DNA of 64,000 bases from Sulfuricurvum sp. (GTDB taxonomy: Bacteria > Campylobacterota > Campylobacteria > Campylobacterales > Sulfurimonadaceae). This document shows, one piece after another, positions 8,213-15,363 of this stretch. Below the pieces are notes generated by a model, which saw only the letters and a list, made by a program, of their open reading frames with translations, was not told the DNA's origin and did not search any database. The position numbers and the translations under genes are program-made. Within the stretch, counting starts at the first letter, position 1, and each line of letters opens with the position of its first letter. The stretch is from positions 62,001 to 126,000 of the forward strand of contig JAGXFL010000013.1 of the NCBI GenBank assembly GCA_024637295.1. The letters run 5' to 3'.

Positions 8213-9490
8213 ATGAAATTCGCCGATTTAAAAAAAGAGGGACACTGGCCTACGCTGTTTTCTGCCTTCTTGTATTTTGACTTTAGTTTTATGATGTGGA
8301 CGATGCTAGGACCGCTTGCTACTGAGATTGGAGAGAGCCTCTCCTCTCGCGGGTTTACGATGAGTGACGATCAGCAAGCAACACTGCTTGCCATCCCTGT
8401 TTTGGCGGGAGCAATCTTGCGCTTAGTATTAGGGATTTTTGTGGATAAAATCGGACCTAAGAAAACGGCTGTCGCAGCACAGATCATTGTTATCGCGACC
8501 CTCTTTATGGCCTACATGAGTGCTGATTCCATTACCTACAATCAGCTGTTAGTTGTAGCGTTAGGTCTTGGTTTTGCCGGTGCATCGTTTGCCGTTGCCC
8601 TCCCACAAGCGGGTCAATGGTATCCGCCACGCCTTCAGGGAACGGTATTGGGAATTGCAGGTGCCGGTAACATCGGTGTGGTGATTGACTTTCTCTTTGC
8701 TCCTAAAATCGCAGAGCTTTGGGGATGGCCTTCTGTTTTCTTGGTTGGCGGCGTTCTTTCATTGCTTGTCCTCATTGCGTATATGTTTATGGCAAAAGAT
8801 GCCCCTGTATCGGTTTACAAACCCAATCCTAAAAAATTGGGCGATTACCTGAAGCTGATGCGTGATCGTGACACATGGTGGTTTAACCTCTTTTATGCCG
8901 TCTCTTTCGGTGGATTTATCGGATTCGCCAACTACATGAAAGTTTATTTGATGAACACCTACCAAGCCGATATGTCTGCGTTTGGAACTGATATCATGAA
9001 CGAGAGCAATGTCAAAGTCGTCGCAGGGTATTTCGGTGCGCTTTGTATCTTTGCAGGGGCAATGCTGCGTCCAGTAGGTGGTGCGGTTGCAGATAAGATG
9101 GGCGGCGTTAAATCACTTTATGTCTTTTTTAGTATGATCGTCGTACTTTCCAGTCTCAGTGCCTTTATCGCATTATCGTTTTGGGCTGCCATCTTGGTGA
9201 TGTTTCTCATCATGGCAAATCTCGGAATGGCAAACGGTGCAGTGTTCCAGCTCGTGCCACAGCGTTTTGGCAAAGACATCGGTGTTATGACGGGCCTTAT
9301 TGGTATGGCAGGTGGTTTTGGTGGAACAGCGTTGATCAAAACCTTCGGCTGGTCGCAAGGGGTATTTGATGGCTATACGGCAGGCTTTGTTATTTTTGCA
9401 GGTATGGTTGTCGTGGCCCTATTGGGAATCAGTTTGGTCAAGACACGTTGGAGAACCACGTGGGGTGCCACTGCTGGTGGGCGGATCTAA
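8213..9490 (+). CDS. NarK-type nitrate/nitrite MFS transporter
   Basis: A 425-residue major facilitator protein with about 12 hydrophobic segments. The start ATG follows AGGAG by about eight bases. The family signature between helices 2 and 3 is visible as GIFVDKIGPKKT (near residue 80), and GLGFAGASFAVALPQAGQWY with GAGNIGVV carries the Gly-rich nitrate signature regions of the NarK/NasA group. NarK proteins carry nitrate inward, with protons or in exchange for nitrite. Being first in a nitrate assimilation cluster and sharing its promoter design with the nrtA-like and cobA operons points to assimilatory uptake. It appears monocistronic. It partly duplicates the ABC importer downstream, perhaps at a different affinity. 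Confidence 0.9.
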   Translation: MKFADLKKEGHWPTLFSAFLYFDFSFMMWTMLGPLATEIGESLSSRGFTMSDDQQATLLAIPVLAGAILRLVLGIFVDKIGPKKTAVAAQIIVIATLFMAYMSADSITYNQLLVVALGLGFAGASFAVALPQAGQWYPPRLQGTVLGIAGAGNIGVVIDFLFAPKIAELWGWPSVFLVGGVLSLLVLIAYMFMAKDAPVSVYKPNPKKLGDYLKLMRDRDTWWFNLFYAVSFGGFIGFANYMKVYLMNTYQADMSAFGTDIMNESNVKVVAGYFGALCIFAGAMLRPVGGAVADKMGGVKSLYVFFSMIVVLSSLSAFIALSFWAAILVMFLIMANLGMANGAVFQLVPQRFGKDIGVMTGLIGMAGGFGGTALIKTFGWSQGVFDGYTAGFVIFAGMVVVALLGISLVKTRWRTTWGATAGGRI

Positions 9491-9524
9491 TCACCGATAC
9501 CTTCAAAATTTAGCTTCTCCTCAA

Positions 9525-9551
9525 GATGTGGCATCTTTGGATGCCATCATC
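9525..9551 (+). terminator. hairpin after narK, weak terminator candidate
   Basis: TGGCATC (9529-9535) pairs with GATGCCA (9540-9546) around a TTTG loop. The stem extends by GATG/CATC past a one-base bulge. There is no clear T-run afterwards, only a pyrimidine-rich stretch, so intrinsic termination is uncertain. It may instead be an mRNA-stabilising 3' hairpin. Confidence 0.35.
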
Positions 9552-9631
9552 GATAACTTTCCTTTCATCTCTTTGTCCACAAAATCACCTACGTCTTGAA
9601 CATTTATGCAAATTTTAAATAAGAAACATAT

Positions 9632-9709
9632 AACTGATTAATATTTAATCAGTTAGTTGCATATATAGTCGATTATTTAGATTACAATTATTTCAGATTT
9701 TTTAATCTT
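9632..9709 (+). promoter_or_regulatory. nrtA-operon promoter with shared palindrome, -10 box and start-site dyad
   Basis: The best copy of the operator is a 10-bp inverted repeat AACTGATTAA / TTAATCAGTT with a 3-base spacer (9632-9654, centre 9643). TACAAT begins at 9683, 40 bases after the centre. The dyad AGAT-N6-ATCT spans 9695-9708 (centre 9701.5), 58.5 bases after the operator centre. The 16 bases from the -10 box through CAGAT differ from the narK copy at only one position. Confidence 0.8.
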
Positions 9710-9725
9710 AAATAGGAGTTTCAAT

Positions 9726-11006
9726 ATGAAAAGTTTACATGTTCTTGGAAAAAGTGTTTTACTGCTCTCTCTTGCAGCATCGGTTGCTATGTCAGCAGTT
9801 GTTGAGAAAAAAGATCTCAAGATAGGGTTTATACCACTTACGGATTGTGCGGCACTCGTAATCGCAAAAGAAAAGGGTTTCTTTGCGAAACATGGTCTCA
9901 ATGTAGAGTTGAGCAAAGAAGCATCATGGGCAAACGTCCGTGACAAGATGACGGTTGGTGAGCTTGACGCATCACACATGCTTGCGGCAATGCCGATCGC
10001 ATCCACACTGGGTGTCGGAAGTACGAAAAAAGAGATGTTGGCCCTCATGGCATTGGGACAAAACGGGGATGCGATTACCGTATCGAACAAAATGTACGAT
10101 GCGATGATGGCAGCCGATTCTGCTGCTACTAAAAAAGGTTCCGCAGCAGCACTCAAAAAAGTGATTGCGGCAAAAACAATGGGTGTTCCTGAGTTTGGTA
10201 TGACGTTCCCTACGGGGACACACAACTACCATATCCGCTATTGGATGGGTGCAGGTGGAGTGAATCCCGATAGTGATATATCACTCAAAGTCGTTCCACC
10301 ACCGCAGATGGTGGCGAACATGACCGCAGGAAACATCGATGGATTTTGTGTAGGTGAACCGTGGAATCAACGTGCGGTCATGGGCAATGTTGGCAAAACA
10401 CTTATTACGGGGTATCAACTCTGGCAAGACGGTCCTGAAAAAGTACTCGGTGTTCAAAAAGCATTTGCCCAAAAATATCCTGAGACGACCAAGCAAATGA
10501 TCGAAGCAGTCATCGAAGCGGGTGTATGGCTTGATGCTTCATGGGAAAACCGTAAAGAGGCATCCGTGATCCTCTCAAATAAATCGTACGTCAATGCACC
10601 TAAAGACGTTATCGACAACTCGATGACGGGAACGTTTATGTTTACCAATGGCGTGAGCACTCCAATGCCAAACTTTAACCGTTTTGCAAAAGGCGGTGCT
10701 TTGTATCCGTACTACTCCCATGGATTGTGGCAAGTGACTCAAATGATCCGCTGGGGCCAATTGGATAAACCTGTCGACATGAAAAAGACAGTTGAGAGCG
10801 TTTATCGTCCCGATTTATTTGCAGCCGCTGCTAAAGAGGTGAAATACCCCCTTCCTGCATCAGGATGGAAAAAAGAGTCCAAATTTATCGATGGTGTGAC
10901 GTTTGATCCGAACAAATCGGTGGATTATATTTTTAATGCTCCGATTAAATCGCCAAAAATGACCAAAGAAGCACTTGCTAAAGTGAATAAATGGAAAGTC
11001 AAATAA
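9726..11006 (+). CDS. nrtA: ABC transporter nitrate-binding protein, NrtA-like
   Basis: A 426-residue periplasmic solute-binding protein with a Sec signal peptide ending near residue 22 (SVAMSA). It lacks the lipobox Cys that anchors cyanobacterial NrtA. LKIGFIPLTDCAALVIAKEK opens the mature domain. HNYHIRYWMGAGGVNPDSD and PPPQMVANMTAGNIDGFCVG with GEPWN are close to the NrtA/CmpA family signatures. The family binds nitrate (NrtA) or bicarbonate (CmpA); nitrate is favoured by the nitrate and nitrite reductase genes that follow. It heads an operon with the permease, ATPase and a porin. The ribosome site is AGGAG, about 9 bases before the ATG. Confidence 0.9.
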   Translation: MKSLHVLGKSVLLLSLAASVAMSAVVEKKDLKIGFIPLTDCAALVIAKEKGFFAKHGLNVELSKEASWANVRDKMTVGELDASHMLAAMPIASTLGVGSTKKEMLALMALGQNGDAITVSNKMYDAMMAADSAATKKGSAAALKKVIAAKTMGVPEFGMTFPTGTHNYHIRYWMGAGGVNPDSDISLKVVPPPQMVANMTAGNIDGFCVGEPWNQRAVMGNVGKTLITGYQLWQDGPEKVLGVQKAFAQKYPETTKQMIEAVIEAGVWLDASWENRKEASVILSNKSYVNAPKDVIDNSMTGTFMFTNGVSTPMPNFNRFAKGGALYPYYSHGLWQVTQMIRWGQLDKPVDMKKTVESVYRPDLFAAAAKEVKYPLPASGWKKESKFIDGVTFDPNKSVDYIFNAPIKSPKMTKEALAKVNKWKVK

Positions 11007-11022
11007 GTAAAAGGAGGCATTT

Positions 11023-11805
11023 ATGCTCTTAAGAACCATCAACATCGTTGCGTTACCGACACTGCTTTTTGGTGTCCTCATCGCTGTATGGTCAACGGTA
11101 GCCAACCAAATTCCAGGCTTCCCACCGCCTATGGAAGTGTGGAACGAATTGCTCGTTGTTCTATCAGATCCGATGTATGACAACGGTGCCGGAGATCAAG
11201 GGATTGCATTGCAACTCCTTAGTTCACTCAAGCGGGTATTTGGTGGATTTGCACTGGCAATCGCTGTGGGGATTCCTGTAGGTTTGCTGATCGGAATGTC
11301 CAAAATGGCGCAAACCGCCTTCAATCCGTACATTCAGATCCTCAAACCGGTTTCCCCGCTTGCGTGGTTACCGTTGGCGCTGTTTGTGTTCAAAGATGTG
11401 GATATGACGGCGATCTTCGTCATCTTTATCACTTCTATCTGGCCGATTATCATCAATACGGCTTTGGGAGTACGCAGTGTAAGTGAAGATTACCTCAATG
11501 TCGCCAAAGTATTGCAACTCACCGCATTTGAGAAAGTGTTTCAGATCATTCTTCCTGTTGCGGTGCCCTTTATCTTTACGGGGATGCGTTTGTCATTGGG
11601 GATTGCATGGTTGGTTATCGTCGCGGCTGAGATGCTCACTGGCGGTCTAGGGATCGGGTTTTGGATTTGGGATGAGTACAACAATCTCAACTATTCCCAT
11701 ATTATCATCGGGATCATTCTCATAGGCGTCGTCGGGTATATCCTCGACACCATTATGGGCTTTATCGCCGATCATTTTGATTATCGAAAGCGAGGCCGCG
11801 TATGA
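11023..11805 (+). CDS. nrtB: ABC transporter permease, NrtB-like
   Basis: A 260-residue inner-membrane permease of the NitT/TauT family with about six hydrophobic segments. The ATPase-contact EAA loop is visible around residues 155-175 (LNVAKVLQLTAFEKVFQIIL), and the conserved segment GMRLSLGIAWLVIVAAEML follows. The ATG comes after AAAGGAGG with good spacing, 16 bases downstream of the binding-protein gene. Its end overlaps the ATPase start by four bases. It forms the channel of the nitrate importer, probably as a homodimer since only one permease gene is present. Confidence 0.92.
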   Translation: MLLRTINIVALPTLLFGVLIAVWSTVANQIPGFPPPMEVWNELLVVLSDPMYDNGAGDQGIALQLLSSLKRVFGGFALAIAVGIPVGLLIGMSKMAQTAFNPYIQILKPVSPLAWLPLALFVFKDVDMTAIFVIFITSIWPIIINTALGVRSVSEDYLNVAKVLQLTAFEKVFQIILPVAVPFIFTGMRLSLGIAWLVIVAAEMLTGGLGIGFWIWDEYNNLNYSHIIIGIILIGVVGYILDTIMGFIADHFDYRKRGRV

Positions 11806-12599
11806 GTGCAAAACCTTTTTTAAACATCGATCATGTCGATAAGATTTTCCCGCTCGGACGTGGCAAAGAGTACGTAGCGTTGCGCGATGTTAAACTTGAA
11901 ATTCGTGAAAATGAGATTGTCTCCATCATCGGGCACTCAGGATGTGGTAAATCGACCCTGCTTAATATGATTGCAGGGCTTGATACCATATCTGAGGGTG
12001 TGATTTTACTCGAAGACCGAGAGATTAATGCCCCAGGCCCTGAGCGTGCAGTGGTGTTTCAAAACCATTCACTTCTGCCTTGGCTTACGGTATATCAAAA
12101 CATCGAGATGGCGGTGAGAAAAGTGCGTGATGATCTCAATGCCAAAGAGGTCAAAGAGCACGTTATGAAATACATAGACCTCGTCAATCTCGATCACGCA
12201 AAAGACAAATATCCCGGTGAAATCAGCGGAGGGATGAAGCAGCGTGTCGGAATCGCACGAGCACTCTCCATCGAGCCAAAAGTGCTTTTGATGGATGAGC
12301 CGTTTGGGGCACTCGACTCACTGACCCGTGCTAATTTGCAGGATCATTTGATGCGTATACAGATGCAAACGGGTAACACCGTCATTATCATCACCCATGA
12401 TGTCGATGAAGCGGTTTTGTTAAGCGATCGCGTCATCATGATGACCAATGGACCGGAGGCGACTATCGGAGAGATATTGGAAGTGAACCTTCCACGTCCA
12501 CGAGAGCGTTTGACTTTACAGCATAATGAAGAGTACCTACGGTGTCGTGGTGCCATTGTGGAGTTTTTATACTCTAAGTTCGCTAAACACGAAGACTAA
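11802..12599 (+). CDS. nrtD: ABC transporter ATP-binding protein, NrtD-like
   Basis: A 265-residue ATPase of the NitT/TauT importers. Walker A is GHSGCGKST (near residue 44), the signature is ISGGMKQRVGIARAL (near 145), Walker B is VLLMDEPFGALD, and the switch His follows in IIITHDVDEA. The protein lacks the extra C-terminal binding-protein-like domain found in cyanobacterial NrtC, so it resembles NrtD and probably works as a homodimer. It overlaps nrtB by ATGA and is followed 26 bases later by a porin gene. Powers nitrate uptake from the cytoplasmic face. Confidence 0.92.
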   Translation: MSAKPFLNIDHVDKIFPLGRGKEYVALRDVKLEIRENEIVSIIGHSGCGKSTLLNMIAGLDTISEGVILLEDREINAPGPERAVVFQNHSLLPWLTVYQNIEMAVRKVRDDLNAKEVKEHVMKYIDLVNLDHAKDKYPGEISGGMKQRVGIARALSIEPKVLLMDEPFGALDSLTRANLQDHLMRIQMQTGNTVIIITHDVDEAVLLSDRVIMMTNGPEATIGEILEVNLPRPRERLTLQHNEEYLRCRGAIVEFLYSKFAKHED

Positions 12600-12625
12600 A
12601 AAACAAAATACATAAGGAAATAGTT

Positions 12626-13876
12626 ATGAAAAAAATTACATTATCAGCAGTTGCCATTTTATCATTGGCCAGTACCTTTACTACAACGCTTAGTGCGGGG
12701 GATGACTTTACCCTCTTTAGCAAGGCAAAAGTCAACGGCGAAGTACGTCCTCGTTATGAATTTGTGGATGATGAGTCAAATACTCGTGATAAAGCCAATG
12801 CATACACCGTTCGTGCAACGATTGGTCTTGAAACAACCTTACTAGGAATTGATGGGTTAAGTATGAAAGTGGATGGAACGACCGTACAAACACTTGGAGG
12901 CACTGGATATGAAGATGCTACTGCTGACGCTAATTTACGCTATGACCGTGTAGCTGATCCAGAGCAAACACGCTTTACCCAAGGGTATCTACAGTATAAG
13001 ATGGGTGCAACTACTCTAAAAGCAGGGCGACAGATTGTCAACTTGGACAACCAGCGTTTCATCGGTTCGGTTGACTGGAGACAAATGCCGCAAAGTCTCG
13101 ATGCGGTATCCGTTACGAATACCTCTATTGCAGGATTGAGTCTATACGGTGCCTATGTGTACGATTACGCGACTGTCTTTAAAGAGGCGACTCAGCACAG
13201 TGAATCTGTTCTTTTGAATGGAAGCTACAAAGTCAACGATATGCTCAAAGTCACAGCCTATGACTATATGCTCTCGCTTGAAAAAAATCAGTTTGCAGCA
13301 GACACTATAGGGCTAGCCCTCAGTGGTGATATTCCAGCAGGAGATGTAAAAATAGGTTACCGTGCTGAATATGCAAAACAAGGTGATGCAACTTTTAAAA
13401 CAACCATGACGAATCTCAAAACCCAAAATGACGCAACCTATTACGATATTGAAGCAACGGCATCAATGATGGGTATTAGCGTAGGTGCCGGATATGAGTT
13501 ATTGAGCGGAACAACAGGAAGTGATGGAAAAACAAAATTCCAAACACCATTGGCAACATTGCATAAGTTTAACGGAACTGCTGATAAATTTCTCACAACG
13601 CCAACAGGCGGGATCGCGGATACCAGTGTTAGTCTAGGTTACGGCGCAAAAGATCTAGGCAATGCGATGATTACCTATCACGACTATAAAACGGATGTAG
13701 CAATGTCTGGGAAAAGTGATCTTGGAAGTGAATTAGATCTTCAATACGCTAATGCGATTCCAGGAGTAAAAGGTCTCAATGGTCTTATTAAAGCGGCTTT
13801 TTATGATGCTGGAGATGTTGCAACATTTACCAGTGATAAAACGGTAGTATGGGCACAAGTCGGTTATAAGTTCTAG
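12626..13876 (+). CDS. outer-membrane porin in the nitrate uptake operon
   Basis: A 416-residue beta-barrel protein with a signal peptide ending near residue 24 (TTTLSAG). Long alternating hydrophobic strands follow, and the C-terminal residue is Phe (WAQVGYKF), the usual barrel-assembly signal. It resembles the OprD/Campylobacterota porins of about 400 residues. It begins 26 bases after the ABC ATPase gene with its own AAGGAA ribosome site, so it is most likely cotranscribed with the nitrate importer and may be a nitrate-favouring channel; substrate choice is inferred from position only. A short GC-rich hairpin follows the stop. Confidence 0.82.
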   Translation: MKKITLSAVAILSLASTFTTTLSAGDDFTLFSKAKVNGEVRPRYEFVDDESNTRDKANAYTVRATIGLETTLLGIDGLSMKVDGTTVQTLGGTGYEDATADANLRYDRVADPEQTRFTQGYLQYKMGATTLKAGRQIVNLDNQRFIGSVDWRQMPQSLDAVSVTNTSIAGLSLYGAYVYDYATVFKEATQHSESVLLNGSYKVNDMLKVTAYDYMLSLEKNQFAADTIGLALSGDIPAGDVKIGYRAEYAKQGDATFKTTMTNLKTQNDATYYDIEATASMMGISVGAGYELLSGTTGSDGKTKFQTPLATLHKFNGTADKFLTTPTGGIADTSVSLGYGAKDLGNAMITYHDYKTDVAMSGKSDLGSELDLQYANAIPGVKGLNGLIKAAFYDAGDVATFTSDKTVVWAQVGYKF

Positions 13877-13881
13877 TATTC

Positions 13882-14457
13882 TCACCCCTTTGGGGTGGTT
13901 AGTCCAGTAAAAAACGCTTGGCACATAGCGATAATTTTCTCTTGTCGGCTTTTGCCTACGGGCTCGTTTTGACGGATTAAATGTACCTTGTCTATCAAGT
14001 CATGAATACCGTTTGGAATAGTGGCTGTCAAATATTTTCGCAGTGCCGAACTCACAGCAGGAGCCCGTCCGGCAGTATTGATCCCCACACACAGATCCCC
14101 CTGCACGATCAGTGCCGGAAAAATGAAACTGCACAATGTGGGAGAATCGACACAATTGACGGGGATTTTGGCTGCAATGCACTTTTCGTATATCTTTTTT
14201 TGTTCATCGATATTATCTAAAGCCGCAATGACTAAAAAACGCTTTTCCAAATCGTTTGGATTATAGTTTCGCTCGATGAAGATCATCGGATAGGTTTTTG
14301 AAAGCATCTGAATTTCCTCATGGACATGGGGAGCGATGACGGTAAGCTTGGGGGAAAACTTAATAAGCTGCTCGATTTTGCGTAATGCTATCTCACCTGC
14401 ACCGATCATCAAACAATCTTGATCTTTCAAATCAACAAACATTGGAAACAGTGCCAT
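13882..14457 (-). CDS. precorrin-2 dehydrogenase / sirohydrochlorin ferrochelatase (CysG N-terminal type)
   Basis: A 191-residue Met8p/CysG-N type enzyme. It oxidises precorrin-2 to sirohydrochlorin with NAD and may insert iron, making siroheme for NirA. The nucleotide-binding loop is MIGAGEIALRKIEQL (near residue 17), and NCVDSPTLCSFIFPA carries the conserved Asp needed for both activities. AAAGGA precedes the ATG by about seven bases. The gene points away from cobA, across the intergenic region that holds the shared operator. A TATTGT at 14484-14479 on this strand could be its -10 box, partly next to the palindrome, so one regulator could control both directions. Confidence 0.88.
   Translation of the reverse strand: MALFPMFVDLKDQDCLMIGAGEIALRKIEQLIKFSPKLTVIAPHVHEEIQMLSKTYPMIFIERNYNPNDLEKRFLVIAALDNIDEQKKIYEKCIAAKIPVNCVDSPTLCSFIFPALIVQGDLCVGINTAGRAPAVSSALRKYLTATIPNGIHDLIDKVHLIRQNEPVGKSRQEKIIAMCQAFFTGLTTPKG
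13883..13897. terminator. short hairpin between convergent porin and siroheme genes
   Basis: CACCCC pairs with GGGGTG around TTT. It sits just after the porin stop and inside the last codons of the opposite gene. No T-run follows on either strand, so its terminator activity is doubtful. A similar CACCC/GGGTG stem with a proper T-run ends the second porin gene at 31406. Confidence 0.35.
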
Positions 14458-14487
14458 TTTTTTATCCTTTAAACTAAGACAATAAAG

Positions 14488-14561
14488 TGATTAAAAAATA
14501 ATCACAAATTTGTTTTACCGAGTGACATTTTACACTATTATTCTTGCAGATAAAAAAGTCT
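14488..14561 (+). promoter_or_regulatory. cobA-nirA-narB promoter with shared palindrome, -10 box and start-site dyad
   Basis: The palindrome TGATTAAAAAATAATCA spans 14488-14504 (centre 14496). TATTAT begins at 14536, again exactly 40 bases after the centre. The dyad CAGAT-N6-GTCTG spans 14547-14562 with its centre at 14554.5, 58.5 bases after the operator centre. This is the third copy of the module and lies in the divergent space between the siroheme gene and cobA. Confidence 0.75.
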
Positions 14562-14586
14562 GAATAAAGATTTCAAGGAAACAATG

Positions 14587-15363
14587 ATGAACGGAAAACT
14601 CTATTTGATCGGTTGTGGTCCCGGTGATGCTGACCTGTTAACCCTCAAAGCAATCAAAACTATTTGTAAACTTGATGTTGCACTAATCGATCATCTCCTC
14701 ACGCAAGAGATCATTGATCTGATCCCACCGCAAACCAAAGTTGTTTTTGTCGGGAAAGAAAAAGGAAAACACAGCTTCCCTCAGGAACAAATCAACACTA
14801 TGATCGCTGAATATGCACACCAAGGATACAGTGTTGGCCGACTCAAATGCGGCGATCCGTACATCTTTGGGCGTGGAACGGAAGAGGCGATTTATGCGAC
14901 TTCTAAGGGAATTGAGACCGAAGTGATTCCGGGAATATCGTCGGCATTATCGGGACCTTTGTCTGTTGGAATTGCTCCGACAGCCCGTGGTGTCAGTACG
15001 GGAGTCTCGATCGTATCGGCACACTTGTCAGGTGATAGGGTCAACCTCTCATGGATTCCAATGCTTGCAGTTGGCGATCATACGACCGTAGTTTTGATGG
15101 GGCTTAGCCGAATACGCCAAATTGTCAAAGAAGCTTTGGAGCAGGGGATCGATCCTCATCTGCCTGTCGCTATTGTCTCCAATGCTACAACCTCGATCCA
15201 AAGTTCCATGGTGACCACACTTTCCCAGCTGGCTACAACGGCCAAAGGGGCACCAAAACCGGCGATCTTAGTCTTCGGCGAAGTGGTCAATCTCTCTGGA
15301 ATACTTCCAAAATACCAATATGAGACGAAGGAGGTACCGTATGACATCGCTAATGCAGGCTAA
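14587..15363 (+). CDS. cobA: uroporphyrinogen-III C-methyltransferase
   Basis: SUMT adds two methyl groups from S-adenosylmethionine to uroporphyrinogen III, giving precorrin-2, the first step of siroheme synthesis. GCGPGDADLLTLKA near the N-terminus, GRLKCGDPYIFGRG (near residue 80) and EVIPGISSAL are the conserved SUMT motifs. About 258 residues, the normal length of a stand-alone enzyme, so the CysG function is split over two genes here. ATG codons occur at 14584 and 14587; AAGGAA at 14575-14580 is better spaced for the second. Its end overlaps nirA, and it is the first gene of the cobA-nirA-narB operon. Confidence 0.93.
   Translation: MNGKLYLIGCGPGDADLLTLKAIKTICKLDVALIDHLLTQEIIDLIPPQTKVVFVGKEKGKHSFPQEQINTMIAEYAHQGYSVGRLKCGDPYIFGRGTEEAIYATSKGIETEVIPGISSALSGPLSVGIAPTARGVSTGVSIVSAHLSGDRVNLSWIPMLAVGDHTTVVLMGLSRIRQIVKEALEQGIDPHLPVAIVSNATTSIQSSMVTTLSQLATTAKGAPKPAILVFGEVVNLSGILPKYQYETKEVPYDIANAG

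Noticed and set aside
9525-9551. Nitrate-responsive transcription attenuator (NasR type) before the nrtA gene
   Set aside because: The hairpin lies before the nrtA promoter, not in its leader, and has no T-run. It can only act on the end of narK.
9366-9599. 77-codon open frame across the end of narK
   Set aside because: Most of it is the narK sequence read in another frame, it has no ribosome site and no recognisable content; the 235-base gap holds only the hairpin and the nrtA promoter module.
13883-13897. Strong intrinsic terminator after the first porin
   Set aside because: The six-base stem has no T-run on either strand and lies partly in the opposite coding region, so it is listed only as a weak candidate.
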